Positions 49,059 to 58,585 of a stretch of DNA of 64,000 bases are shown here, in pieces (the first letter of the stretch is position 1; each line of letters begins with the position of its first letter). This stretch comes from Kosakonia quasisacchari. GTDB lineage: Bacteria > Pseudomonadota > Gammaproteobacteria > Enterobacterales > Enterobacteriaceae. A program made the position numbers and the translations under genes. The stretch spans positions 186,001-250,000 of the forward strand of contig NZ_SJOP01000003.1 of the NCBI RefSeq assembly GCF_004331415.1, read 5' to 3'. Below the pieces are notes generated by a model. The model was not told the origin of the DNA. It searched no databases and saw only the letters and a program-made list of their open reading frames with translations.

Positions 49059-49907
49059 TTACAGAAGGTCGTTGACGCTCTTCTCAATCGACGTCGTCGG
49101 GCGACCAATCAATTTGCTGAGCGTTTTGCTGTCATCAAACAGGCCACCTTTGGCGGCGCCCGCGTCGGAATCCGCCAGCATGTTGGCGAGCCAGTCTGGC
49201 AGACCAACTTCTTTCAGCGCGGCGGCGAAATCGGCTTCGCTTAGGTTCTGGTAGACCACGTTTTTACCGCTGGCTTTGCTGAGTAGCGCGGCCAGTTCAG
49301 TGAGCGTCCAGCCGTTATCACCGGCCAGTTCATAGACTTTACCTGCATGCCCCTCTTCGCTTATCACGCGTGCGGCAGCAGCAGCGTAATCGGCGCGGGT
49401 GGCGGAGGCGATTTTGCCGTCACCGGCTGCGCCAATAAATACCCCGTGCGCCAGTGCCGCTGGCGCGCTTGCCAGGTAGTTTTCGCTGTACCAGCCGTTA
49501 CGCAGCAGAGTATAAGGAATACCGGAATCGGCGAGCATTTTCTCGGTTTCAACGTGCTCAACATGCAGACCAAGCGGGGATTTATCCGCGTGCAGCAGGC
49601 TGGTGTAAGCGATGAATTTCACTCCGGCGGCTTTGGCGGCGTTAATCACATTGCGGTGTTGCGTGGCGCGCTGGCCCACTTCGCTGCTGGAGATCAGCAG
49701 CAGTTTGTTCACGCCCGCCAGCGCCTGGGTTAACGCAGCCTGGTCGCCATAATCAGCCTGGCGTACCAGCACGCCTTGTTTGCTGAGCGCTTCGGCTTTC
49801 GCCGGGTTACGAACGATCGCGACAATTTCTTTTGCCGCCACGGTTTTCAGCAGTTCTTCTACCACAAACTGGCCCAGTTGGCCGGTTGCGCCGGTGAGTG
49901 CGATCAT
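49059..49907 (-). CDS. qorB: NAD(P)H:quinone oxidoreductase QorB (YtfG)
   Basis: A 282-aa atypical short-chain reductase of the NmrA type that reduces quinones with NADPH. The nucleotide-binding start ITGATGQLG-like motif reads ALTGATGQLGQFV, and the core NVINAAKAAGVKFIAYTSLLHAD is as in E. coli. The C-terminus is four residues shorter than in E. coli (286). It is divergent from ytfH, a HxlR-type regulator that probably represses it. Confidence 0.94.
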   Translation of the reverse strand: MIALTGATGQLGQFVVEELLKTVAAKEIVAIVRNPAKAEALSKQGVLVRQADYGDQAALTQALAGVNKLLLISSSEVGQRATQHRNVINAAKAAGVKFIAYTSLLHADKSPLGLHVEHVETEKMLADSGIPYTLLRNGWYSENYLASAPAALAHGVFIGAAGDGKIASATRADYAAAAARVISEEGHAGKVYELAGDNGWTLTELAALLSKASGKNVVYQNLSEADFAAALKEVGLPDWLANMLADSDAGAAKGGLFDDSKTLSKLIGRPTTSIEKSVNDLL

Positions 49908-49957
49908 GAGTATTCTCCTTCGGTGCTCGATGAGTGTTGTGGTACGCTAACACCTTA

Positions 49958-49974
49958 ACTAACTTTTAGTAAGT
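49958..49974. promoter_or_regulatory. Candidate YtfH operator between qorB and ytfH
   Basis: ACTAACTTTTAGTAAGT is an imperfect palindrome (ACTWAC-N5-GTWAGT). A further GTAAGT half-site lies at 49987-49992, next to the ytfH start. HxlR/DUF24 regulators bind palindromes of this kind in their own divergent promoters; assignment to YtfH is inferred from position. Confidence 0.45.
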
Positions 49975-49992
49975 ACGTACAAAAAGGTAAGT

Positions 49993-50403
49993 ATGAAAAC
50001 ACAATCCCGGCCGCAAACATTGAGTGAACAGGTTCGCAACGGCAACCTGTTTGCCGAGCAGTGTCCCTCGCGGGATGTTCTGAAACACGTCACCAGCCGC
50101 TGGGGCGTATTGATCCTAGTGGCGCTACGCGATGGCACTCACCGCTTTAGCGACTTGCGCCGCAAAATGGGTGGCGTCAGTGAAAAGATGCTGGCGCAGA
50201 GCCTGCAATGGCTGGAGCAGGATGGCTTTATCAACCGCGTCTCTTACCCGGTTGTGCCGCCGCATGTCGAGTATAGCCTGACCCCGCTGGGTGAACAGGT
50301 GAGCGAGAAGGTCGCCGCACTGGCGGACTGGATAGAACTGAATATTCCGCAGGTGCTGGCCTTCCGCGATGAACGGGAAGGCCAGCAGGCGTTGGTTGAA
50401 TAA
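49993..50403 (+). CDS. ytfH: HxlR-family transcriptional regulator YtfH
   Basis: A 136-aa winged-helix regulator. The HxlR core contains CPSRDVLKHVTSRWGVLILVALRDG and RFSDLRRKMGGVSEKMLAQSLQWLEQDGFINR. Cys26 in EQCPSRD aligns with the redox cysteine used by related quinone- and aldehyde-sensing regulators. It is longer at both ends than E. coli YtfH (126 aa). Divergent from qorB. Its stop abuts the cpdB stop with no bases between. Confidence 0.92.
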   Translation: MKTQSRPQTLSEQVRNGNLFAEQCPSRDVLKHVTSRWGVLILVALRDGTHRFSDLRRKMGGVSEKMLAQSLQWLEQDGFINRVSYPVVPPHVEYSLTPLGEQVSEKVAALADWIELNIPQVLAFRDEREGQQALVE

Positions 50404-52347
50404 CTACTTGTTTAACTGAAGGTTATAGATAGCAAATCCGATCTCGTCGGTAGCGACTTTCGCCATCGGGTAGCGGGCTTTGTCTTTGATAAACGCGGCG
50501 GCTTTGTCTGTAGGCGCAGTTTCAAAACGAATATCCAGCTTCGTGTCGCTGTGGATCGGTGCCAGTTGCCAGTTATTGTCGGCGGCAGGATGAATTTCGC
50601 CCGCGCGTTGGGTTTCATCGCTTATCCATTTCGCCAGCACGGCCCGGTTTTCATCCGGCGAGGCAAAGGCAATATGGCTGTCGCCCGTACCGGCAAATTT
50701 GCCGCCGTAGGCGCGGTAGTTATTGGTCGCAACGAGGAACACCGCGTTCGGATCAATCGGTTTGCCGTTAAAGGTCAGATTTTTAATACGCTCAGCCTGC
50801 GGGTTAACGCTCTGGCATTCGCCGTCGTAGCGCGCTGGCTGCGTGACATCAATCTGGTAGTTCACGCCGTCAATCACATCGAAGTTATAGGTGCGAAAGC
50901 CATCCCAGTTGATCAGGCTTTGCGGCTTGTCGCTGTGTGGATCGATCTGGTTAAACTGGCCAGCAGAACACTCCAGCCACTCTTTCACCTCTTTGCCCGT
51001 TGCTTTCACCACCACCAGCGTGTTCGGGTAGAGGTACAAATCGGCGGCATTACGGAAGGTTAACTGCCCTTTTTCCACTTCGACATAACTGGCAGGATCA
51101 TTCTTGCGCCCGCCCACTTTAAACGGCGCGGCAGCGGAAAGCACCGGCAGTTTCGCCAGATCCGGATCGCCCTGAATAAAGTGTTCGACATAGGCTTTCT
51201 GCGCGATGTTCACCACCTGTACGGTCGGATCGTCCTGCACCAGCGCCAGATAGCTGTACATGTTGTCGGCGGATTTGCCGATCGGTTTGCCGACAAATTC
51301 TCGGGTGGCGTCATGATCGTGTTTGAGGATCTGCACCAGCTTGCTGTCTTCGCCAACGAGAGCTTTTTTCGCCGCCGCGTCATAAATAGGGCGCGCTTCG
51401 GCTTTGGATTCGCGCACCTGCCATTTGCCAGAATCATTGTTCAGCACCAGATCGACAACGCCAAGATGATCGCCCCACATGCCCGGCATCACTGAGGGAA
51501 TGCCATTCAATGTTCCTTTTTTGATATCTGCGCCTTTTATCGACGCGAAATCTTTACTCGGGAAGACGGCATGGGCGTGACCAAACAGGATCGCGTCCAC
51601 GCCTGGCACTTCGCTGAGGTAATAAACGGAGTTTTCCGCCATCGACTGATATGGCTCCGCCGACAGCCCGGAGTGTGCGACAACGACCACCAAATCCGCC
51701 CCTTTGGCGCGCATTTCCGGCACATATTTACGTGCGGTTTCGGTGATGTCGTTCACCGTCACTTTGCCGCTCAGGTTAGCTTTATCCCAGACCATGATTT
51801 GCGGCGGCACAAAGCCGATATAACCGATGCGCAGCGTGTGCGTTTTGCCTTCGCTGTCGGTGACCGGCGTTTCTTTGATTAAGTAAGGTGTGAACAGCGG
51901 CTTTTTGCTTTTTGCATCAATAATATTGGCGTTCACATACGGGAATTTCGCTCCCGCCAGCGCTTTGTGCAGGTAATCCAGACCGTAATTGAATTCGTGG
52001 TTGCCCAGGTTGCCGACGGCGTAATCAAGGGTGTTCATCGCTTTATAGACCGGGTGAACTTCCCCGGCTTTCAGCCCTTTCGCCGCCATATAATCGCCCA
52101 GCGGGCTGCCCTGGATTAAGTCTCCGTTATCCACCAGCACGCTGTTTTTGACTTCATGACGGGCGGCGTTGATTAAGCTGGCGGTGCGTACCAGTCCGAA
52201 TTTTTCCGTCGCCGTGTCTTTGTAGTAATCAAAATCCATCATGTTGCTATGCAAATCAGTGGTTTCCAGAATACGTAAATCCACCGTTGCAGCCTGCACG
52301 CTGGCCGCAATCAGCGTGGCCAGAAGCGTTGCACTAAACTTAATCAT
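50404..52347 (-). CDS. cpdB: Periplasmic 2',3'-cyclic-nucleotide 2'-phosphodiesterase / 3'-nucleotidase CpdB
   Basis: Scavenges cyclic nucleotides and 3'-nucleotides in the periplasm. The 647 aa equal E. coli CpdB. A signal peptide ([19 protein letters not shown]) is followed by the metallophosphoesterase domain ([46 protein letters not shown]) and the C-terminal 5'-nucleotidase domain ([28 protein letters not shown]). ATG 52347 gives the family signal peptide; an ATG three codons upstream is less well spaced. Divergent from cysQ. Confidence 0.96.
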   Translation of the reverse strand: MIKFSATLLATLIAASVQAATVDLRILETTDLHSNMMDFDYYKDTATEKFGLVRTASLINAARHEVKNSVLVDNGDLIQGSPLGDYMAAKGLKAGEVHPVYKAMNTLDYAVGNLGNHEFNYGLDYLHKALAGAKFPYVNANIIDAKSKKPLFTPYLIKETPVTDSEGKTHTLRIGYIGFVPPQIMVWDKANLSGKVTVNDITETARKYVPEMRAKGADLVVVVAHSGLSAEPYQSMAENSVYYLSEVPGVDAILFGHAHAVFPSKDFASIKGADIKKGTLNGIPSVMPGMWGDHLGVVDLVLNNDSGKWQVRESKAEARPIYDAAAKKALVGEDSKLVQILKHDHDATREFVGKPIGKSADNMYSYLALVQDDPTVQVVNIAQKAYVEHFIQGDPDLAKLPVLSAAAPFKVGGRKNDPASYVEVEKGQLTFRNAADLYLYPNTLVVVKATGKEVKEWLECSAGQFNQIDPHSDKPQSLINWDGFRTYNFDVIDGVNYQIDVTQPARYDGECQSVNPQAERIKNLTFNGKPIDPNAVFLVATNNYRAYGGKFAGTGDSHIAFASPDENRAVLAKWISDETQRAGEIHPAADNNWQLAPIHSDTKLDIRFETAPTDKAAAFIKDKARYPMAKVATDEIGFAIYNLQLNK

Positions 52348-52536
52348 CAGAGGCATCCTTTTTCGATCTAAGCCACAAAAGAAAGTGTTATGTACATTTT
52401 GTTGCTTACAGAATTGTGAATACTGCCATAAAAGCGCGCAAAGAAAACGCAATCGCTATCACAGATGGCAGATTCCGCAGCAATACGATATAAGTAAAAC
52501 AATGAGTTACAAACCACTGAACAGAAGAGGTGGAAA

Positions 52537-53277
52537 ATGTTAGATGCAATTTGCCAGCTCGCGCGCGAAGCGGGCGACGCCATTATGCAGGTTTATGATG
52601 GTCATAAACCGATGGAGGTCACCAGCAAAGTCGATGACTCGCCGGTGACGGCCGCAGATATTGCCGCGCACGGAGTGATTGTGCGCGGCTTACAGGCGCT
52701 GACGCCGGAAATTCCGGTGCTATCGGAAGAAGATCCACCCGGCTGGGAGGTTCGCCAAACATGGGGGCGTTACTGGCTGGTGGATCCGCTGGATGGCACC
52801 AAAGAGTTCATCAAGCGCAATGGTGAGTTTACCGTCAATATTGCCTTGATTGAGAACGGAAAACCGGTGCTCGGCGTGGTTTACGCCCCGGTGCTGCAAG
52901 TGATGTATTCCGCCGCAGAAGGCAAAGCCTGGAAAGAGGAAGCAGGGCATCACCAGCAAATTCAGGTGCGCGATGCGCGCCCGCCGCTGGTGGTCGTCAG
53001 CCGTTCGCATGCGGACGATGAACTGAAAGAGTATTTACAGCATCTTGGCGAACACCAGACCACCGCGATTGGCTCCTCGCTGAAGTTTTGCCTGGTGGCG
53101 GAAGGCAAAGCGCAGCTTTACCCGCGCTTTGGGCCGACCAACGTCTGGGACACCGCCGCAGGCCACGCGGTGGCGGTCGCCGCCGGGGCGCATGTTCACG
53201 ACTGGCAGGGGCGCACACTGGATTACACCCCGCGTGAATCCTTCCTCAACCCCGGCTTTCGGGTTTCGCTCTACTGA
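52537..53277 (+). CDS. cysQ: 3'(2'),5'-bisphosphate nucleotidase CysQ
   Basis: Hydrolyses PAP (and PAPS) to AMP, relieving inhibition of sulfate assimilation and controlling PAPS. The 246 aa equal E. coli CysQ. Inositol-monophosphatase-fold metal sites are seen in [22 protein letters not shown] and [17 protein letters not shown]. Membrane-associated in E. coli. It ends with a 7-base overlap with the convergent ytfJ. Confidence 0.96.
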   Translation: MLDAICQLAREAGDAIMQVYDGHKPMEVTSKVDDSPVTAADIAAHGVIVRGLQALTPEIPVLSEEDPPGWEVRQTWGRYWLVDPLDGTKEFIKRNGEFTVNIALIENGKPVLGVVYAPVLQVMYSAAEGKAWKEEAGHHQQIQVRDARPPLVVVSRSHADDELKEYLQHLGEHQTTAIGSSLKFCLVAEGKAQLYPRFGPTNVWDTAAGHAVAVAAGAHVHDWQGRTLDYTPRESFLNPGFRVSLY

Positions 53278-53828
53278 TTAAGCAGCTTGTGCAGCAGGTC
53301 GATTACCTGCTGCACCTCTTGCTGACTCAGACCGCCATCTTTTGCGTACTGTACGCGCCCGTCTTTATCCAGCACTACAATCGCCGAGCTCTCTTCGTCC
53401 AGTTTCCAGGCTTTACGCGTTACGCCTTCGCTATCCACAATAAATTGTGACCACGGGTAGAGCTTCTTATTGCTTTCGATGCTGCTGCGCACAAACATCG
53501 CGCTGCCGGGAATCGCGTCGTCGGTGTTAACGATGGTGGTGGTTTGGTACTTATCGTGCGGCAGTTTCGCGGATTTGATCGCTTCAATCAGCGCGGCATT
53601 CTTCTCTTTTGCCGAGGTTCGACCGGCAATATGCTGCACCACTCGCACTTTGCCTGGAAGTTGGGCGCTATTCCATTTTTTATAGCTAAACTTGTCGTTA
53701 TCCAGTATCAACTCCCCTCTGTCGGCTATGCCCACAGGCGGCACGCGTTGGTTGTTTTCAAAATTATGGGCTGAAGCAACCAGCGGCAGTAACAGGCATG
53801 TCGCTGCCAGGATGTTACGTAGGGTCAT
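53271..53828 (-). CDS. ytfJ: Periplasmic protein YtfJ (thioredoxin-like)
   Basis: A 185-aa exported protein with a signal peptide ([20 protein letters not shown]) and a thioredoxin-like fold but no CxxC active site. Conserved stretches are [20 protein letters not shown] and [27 protein letters not shown]. Function not established. The 335 bases between it and divergent ytfK are AT-rich and hold no other gene. Confidence 0.93.
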   Translation of the reverse strand: MTLRNILAATCLLLPLVASAHNFENNQRVPPVGIADRGELILDNDKFSYKKWNSAQLPGKVRVVQHIAGRTSAKEKNAALIEAIKSAKLPHDKYQTTTIVNTDDAIPGSAMFVRSSIESNKKLYPWSQFIVDSEGVTRKAWKLDEESSAIVVLDKDGRVQYAKDGGLSQQEVQQVIDLLHKLLNQ

Positions 53829-54163
53829 GGCGTTTCCTTATTATCTCTTGTGTTTGTGCAGGTGATCCGACCACTTGGGCTCGCGTTTTAATCATAAATG
53901 CGATCAATACGTTTTTCCCGCAATCTGGATGCCAGTTTGCGGGCGAACGCACATAACCGTGAAAAAATGTGGGCTTATACTGCGCAGAGTAAGGTGTTGA
54001 AAAGAATATTCTGAATAATTGTCATCAAAAGGTAAATAAAGTTATTCACACTATGTATCGGTTAGGTTCTGAACTATAGTCATTGGGCATTAAAATTTGC
54101 GCTCATCTACGTTGGTCCGATTGTGGAACCGCAAGAGCGTAATGTTTCACAGGAGATACAAGA

Positions 54164-54370
54164 ATGAAAATTTTCCAGCGTTACAACCCACTTCAGGTGG
54201 CTAAGTACGTAAAAATCCTGTTTCGTGGACGGTTGTATATCAAGGACGTTGGCGCTTTCGAGTTCGACAAGGGCAAAATCCTTATCCCGAAAGTGAAAGA
54301 CAAACAGCATCTGTCTGTCATGTCTGAAGTTAACCGCCAGGTTCTGCGTCTGCAAACCGAGATGGCTTAA
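54164..54370 (+). CDS. ytfK: YtfK, stress-response protein that modulates SpoT (DUF1107)
   Basis: A 68-aa basic protein nearly identical to E. coli YtfK, which promotes SpoT-dependent (p)ppGpp accumulation under phosphate or fatty-acid starvation. Lys- and Arg-rich beta-strand segments ([27 protein letters not shown]) fill the N-terminal half. ACAGGAGATAC precedes the ATG. Its 5' region has a TTGTCAT (54019-54025) that could be half of a PhoB box, but a second half is not convincing. Confidence 0.95.
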   Translation: MKIFQRYNPLQVAKYVKILFRGRLYIKDVGAFEFDKGKILIPKVKDKQHLSVMSEVNRQVLRLQTEMA

Positions 54371-54401
54371 TAGTTGTGCTATGCAGTAGTTTAAATACTA
54401 T

Positions 54402-54426
54402 AAAAAACGGCCCCAAAGGGGCCGTT
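54402..54426 (-). terminator. Intrinsic terminator for ytfL (minus strand)
   Basis: AACGGCCCC, AAA, GGGGCCGTT is a 9-bp stem. The six-A run on its left becomes a T-run on the minus strand, so it terminates ytfL; it may also weakly stop ytfK transcripts. Confidence 0.85.
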
Positions 54427-54443
54427 GACATTTCTGCAGCAGA

Positions 54444-55781
54444 TTACGCCGCGCCTTTATTGTCGGCGTCCGGCAGCTTCGGTGTCAGCACCGTAGCGCG
54501 GGTATCAATACGGGTCACCAGCAGCTGATCGATGCGGTAGTTATCAATGTCCACCACTTCGAATTTGTAGCCGGAAAACTTCACCGCATCGGTGCGTTTC
54601 GGGATTTTACGCAGCATAAACATCATAAAGCCGCCGATGGTTTCATAATTGCCGGACTGCGGGAATTCATCAATATCCAGCACGCGCATCACGTCATCAA
54701 TCGGCGTACCGCCATCAATTAGCCATGAGTTTTCATCACGCGCGACGATCATCTCTTCCAGGCCCTGACCGATCAGATCACCCATCAGCGTGGTCATCAC
54801 ATCGTTAAGCGTGATAACGCCTACTACCAGCGCGTATTCGTTCATGATCACCGCGAAGTCTTCACCGGCAGCTTTGAAACTTTCCAGCGCTTCAGAGAGC
54901 GTTAATGTGTCCGGGACAATCAGCGTATTGCGGATCTGCACGCCGCTGCTAAGCGCCATGCTCTGGTTTGCCAGCACGCGGTTCAGCAGATCTTTGGAAT
55001 CGACATAGCCAACGATATGGTCGATATCATCTTTACAGACCAGAAACTTCGAATGCGGGTGCTCCGACACTTTATTTTTCAGGCTCTGCTCATCTTCGTG
55101 CAGATCGAACCAAATGACGTTTTCGCGCGAGGTCATTGACGACGGTACCGTGCGCGATTCCAGTTCAAACACGTTCTCAATCAGTTCGTGTTCCTGCTTA
55201 CGCAGCACCCCGGCTAACGCACCGGCTTCCACAACCGCGTAAATATCGTCAGAGGTGATGTCATCTTTACGCGCCATCGGCAGTTTGAAGATGCGGAAAA
55301 TGACGTTGGCCAGGCCGTTGAAAAACCAGACCAGCGGGCGGAAAACAAATAAGCAGAAGCGCATCGGGTTGATGATACGCAAAGCCACGGCTTCAGGCGC
55401 AATCATACCGATGCGTTTCGGTGTCAGGTCGGCGAAAAGAATGAATAACCCGGTCACCAGCGAGAAAGAGATAATAAAGCTGAGTTGTTCGGCAAGCTCC
55501 GCGGAAACCACATTGATCAATATGTTGTGAAAAACAGGGGAGAATGCCGCGTCGCCGACGATACCGCCAAGGATGGCGACGGCGTTAAGGCCAATTTGCA
55601 CCACCGTAAAGAACATGCCAGGCGTTTCCTGCATTTTCAAAATACGTTGGGCGTTGATGTTGCCTTCATCGGCAAGCAGTTTGAGTTTAATTTTTCGCGA
55701 TGCGGCGAGTGAGATCTCGGACAACGAGAAAAACGCACTTACCGCGATCAGACAGAGTATGACTAAGATACTGTTTAACAT
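54444..55781 (-). CDS. paeA: Polyamine exporter PaeA (YtfL), CNNM/HlyC-CorC family
   Basis: A 445-aa inner-membrane protein. The N-terminal CNNM domain (about 1-190) has three to four membrane segments (ILVILCLIAVSAFFSLSEIS; GMFFTVVQIGLNAVAILGG; FIISFSLVTGLFILFADLTPKRIG), then two CBS domains (about 210-340) and a C-terminal CorC/HlyC domain (about 355-435, NSWLIDGGTPIDDVMRVL). In E. coli it lowers cytoplasmic cadaverine and putrescine. It is monocistronic, downstream of msrA with 180 bases between. Confidence 0.92.
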   Translation of the reverse strand: MLNSILVILCLIAVSAFFSLSEISLAASRKIKLKLLADEGNINAQRILKMQETPGMFFTVVQIGLNAVAILGGIVGDAAFSPVFHNILINVVSAELAEQLSFIISFSLVTGLFILFADLTPKRIGMIAPEAVALRIINPMRFCLFVFRPLVWFFNGLANVIFRIFKLPMARKDDITSDDIYAVVEAGALAGVLRKQEHELIENVFELESRTVPSSMTSRENVIWFDLHEDEQSLKNKVSEHPHSKFLVCKDDIDHIVGYVDSKDLLNRVLANQSMALSSGVQIRNTLIVPDTLTLSEALESFKAAGEDFAVIMNEYALVVGVITLNDVMTTLMGDLIGQGLEEMIVARDENSWLIDGGTPIDDVMRVLDIDEFPQSGNYETIGGFMMFMLRKIPKRTDAVKFSGYKFEVVDIDNYRIDQLLVTRIDTRATVLTPKLPDADNKGAA

Positions 55782-55961
55782 AATTTATCCAGTTATTAAC
55801 CGGATCCTCGGAAGGGTTTTTGAAAATCCATGTGGTAAACACAATGAAAGCCGGCCCGAAGCAGTGGACCGGCAATTTCGAGGGGTAGTATAGCGTAAGC
55901 CTGTTGCAGGCTACCAGAGGCTTAATTTGCGCCGTTTTTCGGTGATAAACTCCGCTGCTTT

Positions 55962-56606
55962 TTAAGGGTTAAGCTGCGGTGGCAAACAAACACCAATCCC
56001 GCCGATACCGCAGTAGCCGTGCGGGTTTTTATACAGATATTGTTGATGCTCATCTTCCGCGTAATAAAACGGCGTCGCGGTTTTGATCTCAGTCGTTACC
56101 TGGCGTGCGTCGCCTGCGCTGCGCATCGCCTCCTGGAAGCGTGCGAGGCTGGCTTGTGCGGCGTCGCTTTGTTCCTGCGTCAGCGGGTAAATCCCCGAAC
56201 GGTACTGCGTGCCCGAATCATTGCCCTGGCGCATGCCCTGCGCCGGATCGTGGTTTTCCCAGAAAACCTGCAGCAGTTTTTCATAACTCACGACATTCGG
56301 GTCATATACCACGCGCACCGCCTCCGCGTGACCGGTCAGACCGGAGCACACTTCGCGGTAGGTCGGGTTCGGCGTGTAACCCCCGGTATAACCAGCGGCA
56401 GTGCTGTAGACGCCTTCTCGTTGCCAGAACAGGCGCTCCACGCCCCAGAAACAGCCCATGGCAAACAAGGCGACTTCCATCCCTTCCGGAACATGACTCA
56501 TTGAATGCTCGTTAACAGCATGTAAACTGGCTACCGGCATTGGCGTGTTGCGTCCGGGCAAAGCATCTGACTGAGAAACAAGCTCTTTTTTATCGAACAG
56601 ACTCAC
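55962..56606 (-). CDS. msrA: Peptide methionine sulfoxide reductase MsrA
   Basis: Reduces the S-epimer of methionine sulfoxide in proteins and free methionine. The 214 aa (212 in E. coli) have the catalytic GCFWGVE with Cys52 and a C-terminal region ([17 protein letters not shown]) with the two resolving cysteines. An N-terminal extension of about 40 residues before the catalytic domain is typical of enterobacterial MsrA. It is divergent from tamA. Confidence 0.97.
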   Translation of the reverse strand: MSLFDKKELVSQSDALPGRNTPMPVASLHAVNEHSMSHVPEGMEVALFAMGCFWGVERLFWQREGVYSTAAGYTGGYTPNPTYREVCSGLTGHAEAVRVVYDPNVVSYEKLLQVFWENHDPAQGMRQGNDSGTQYRSGIYPLTQEQSDAAQASLARFQEAMRSAGDARQVTTEIKTATPFYYAEDEHQQYLYKNPHGYCGIGGIGVCLPPQLNP

Positions 56607-56851
56607 GGTAATACCTCCCGGAGGGGCTAATTGCGGTTAGGGTTGTGTTGCGGCCTGTGTTTTAACACAATAAACGCCATAAATCAGACTAGATTTAAAC
56701 ATAAGAAATTTTGGGGTAGTCGTCTGCTTTTCAACCTGTGTTAACGGGTTTTTATCGGCTTGTGTTCTGTCGCAAGGCAAAACCTGGCTCAGCGCGGAGC
56801 TGCGCTTACGTTTCCTTCCAGGGGTGGGAACAAGGATATTCAGGAGAGAAC

Positions 56852-58585
56852 GTGCCAAAGATCCGTCTGTTATGTTTTGCTGCTTTGTTGCTGGTGAGTG
56901 AAACGGCTTTCGCCGCCAATGTGCGATTGCAACTGGAAGGGCTCACCGGGGAGCTACAAAAAAATGTGCGCGCCCAGTTGTCCACCATTGAAAGCGATGA
57001 AGTCACCCCGGACCGCCGTTTCCAGGCGCGTGTGGATGACGCCATTCGTGAAGGGTTAAAAGCCTTAGGCTACTACGAACCCACCATCGATTTCGAACTG
57101 CGCCCACCGCCGGCGAAAGGGCGTCAGGTGCTGATTGCGCGTGTGCAAGCCGGTGAGCCGGTGCGCATTGGCGGCAATAGCGTGATCCTGCGCGGCGGCG
57201 CGCGTACGGACAGTGATTACCTCGACTTACTCAAAAAACGCCCCGCTATCGGCACGGTGTTGCACCATAACGATTACGACAATTTCAAAAAATCGCTCAC
57301 CAGCGTGGCGCTGCGTAAAGGCTACTTCGACAGTCAATTCATTAAAAGCCAGTTGGGTATCGCGCTTGAGCGCCGCCAGGCGTTTTGGGATATCGATTAC
57401 GACAGCGGCCAGCGTTACCGCTTTGGTACGGTGACGTTTGAAGGCTCGCAAATCCGCGACGAATATCTGCAAAACCTGGTGCCTTTCCACGAAGGGGATT
57501 ATTACCAGACGCAGGATCTGGCAGAGCTGAATCGCCGCCTTTCTGCCACCGGCTGGTTTAATTCGGTGGTTGTTGCGCCAGAGTTCGATAAAGCGCGAAA
57601 AACCAAAGTGTTGCCGCTTAAAGGCGTGGTGTCACCGCGCACGGAAAACACCATTGAAACCGGGGTGGGTTACTCGACCGACGTCGGGCCGCGCGTCAAG
57701 GCTACATGGAAAAAGCCGTGGATGAACTCCTACGGTCACAGCCTGACCACCAGCACCAGTATCTCCGCGCCGGAACAGCAGCTTGATTTCAGCTACAAGA
57801 TGCCGCTGCTGAAAAACCCACTTGAACAATATTACCTGGTGCAGGGCGGCTTTAAGCGTACCGATTTGAACGACACCGAGGCGGATTCCACCACACTCGC
57901 GCTGTCGCGATACTGGGATCTCTCCAGCGGCTGGCAGCGCGCTATCAATCTGCGCTGGAGCCTCGATCACTTTACGCAGGCGAATGTCACCAACACCACC
58001 ATGCTGCTTTACCCTGGCGTGATGATCAGCCGTACCCGCTCGCGCGGCGGTCTGATGCCCACCTGGGGCGATTCGCAGCGCTACTCGGTGGATTACTCCA
58101 ACACCGCCTGGGGATCGGATGTCGACTTCCTGGTGTTGCAGGCGCAAAACGTCTGGATCCGCACCCTTTATGATCGCCACCGTTTTGTGATGCGCGGCAA
58201 TCTGGGCTGGATCGAAACCGGGGATTTTGATCGCGTGCCACCGGATCTGCGCTTCTTCGCCGGGGGCGATCGCAGTATTCGCGGCTACAAATACAAATCT
58301 ATCGCCCCTAAAAATGACAGCGGCAAGCTGATTGGTGCGTCCAAGCTGGCCACCGGTTCGCTGGAGTATCAATACAACGTTACCGGCAAATGGTGGGGCG
58401 CGGCATTTGTTGATAGCGGCGAAGCGGTGAGCGATATCCGCCGCAGTAATGTGAAAACCGGCGCGGGCGTCGGCGTACGCTGGGAATCGCCGGTTGGGCC
58501 CATTAAGCTCGATTTCGCGGTACCGGTAGGTGATAAAGAAGAGCACGGATTACAGTTTTACATCGGGTTGGGGCCGGAATTATGA
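56852..58585 (+). CDS. tamA: Translocation and assembly module outer-membrane subunit TamA
   Basis: Omp85-family outer-membrane protein that with TamB helps insert beta-barrel proteins and move phospholipids to the outer membrane. The 577 aa equal E. coli TamA. Signal peptide [21 protein letters not shown], three POTRA domains (about 22-265), then a 16-strand barrel from about 265 to the end with [11 protein letters not shown] (the VRGF/Y-type L6 loop) and an outer-membrane C-terminal strand ending [10 protein letters not shown]. The start is GTG at 56852 with AGGAGAGAA upstream. It overlaps tamB by four bases. Confidence 0.96.
   Translation: MPKIRLLCFAALLLVSETAFAANVRLQLEGLTGELQKNVRAQLSTIESDEVTPDRRFQARVDDAIREGLKALGYYEPTIDFELRPPPAKGRQVLIARVQAGEPVRIGGNSVILRGGARTDSDYLDLLKKRPAIGTVLHHNDYDNFKKSLTSVALRKGYFDSQFIKSQLGIALERRQAFWDIDYDSGQRYRFGTVTFEGSQIRDEYLQNLVPFHEGDYYQTQDLAELNRRLSATGWFNSVVVAPEFDKARKTKVLPLKGVVSPRTENTIETGVGYSTDVGPRVKATWKKPWMNSYGHSLTTSTSISAPEQQLDFSYKMPLLKNPLEQYYLVQGGFKRTDLNDTEADSTTLALSRYWDLSSGWQRAINLRWSLDHFTQANVTNTTMLLYPGVMISRTRSRGGLMPTWGDSQRYSVDYSNTAWGSDVDFLVLQAQNVWIRTLYDRHRFVMRGNLGWIETGDFDRVPPDLRFFAGGDRSIRGYKYKSIAPKNDSGKLIGASKLATGSLEYQYNVTGKWWGAAFVDSGEAVSDIRRSNVKTGAGVGVRWESPVGPIKLDFAVPVGDKEEHGLQFYIGLGPEL

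Noticed and set aside
54019..54036. Possible PhoB box upstream of ytfK (TTGTCAT, four bases, AGGTAAA).
   Set aside because: The first heptamer fits but the second matches poorly. E. coli ytfK is PhoB-controlled, but this sequence alone does not support a call.
57632..58546. A 304-codon frame on the minus strand within tamA, and similar long minus- or plus-strand frames inside tamB, rlmB, the Cache chemoreceptor and rplI/rpsR.
   Set aside because: Each lies opposite a well-conserved gene of known identity, and the length is explained by high GC at third positions. None resembles a known protein.
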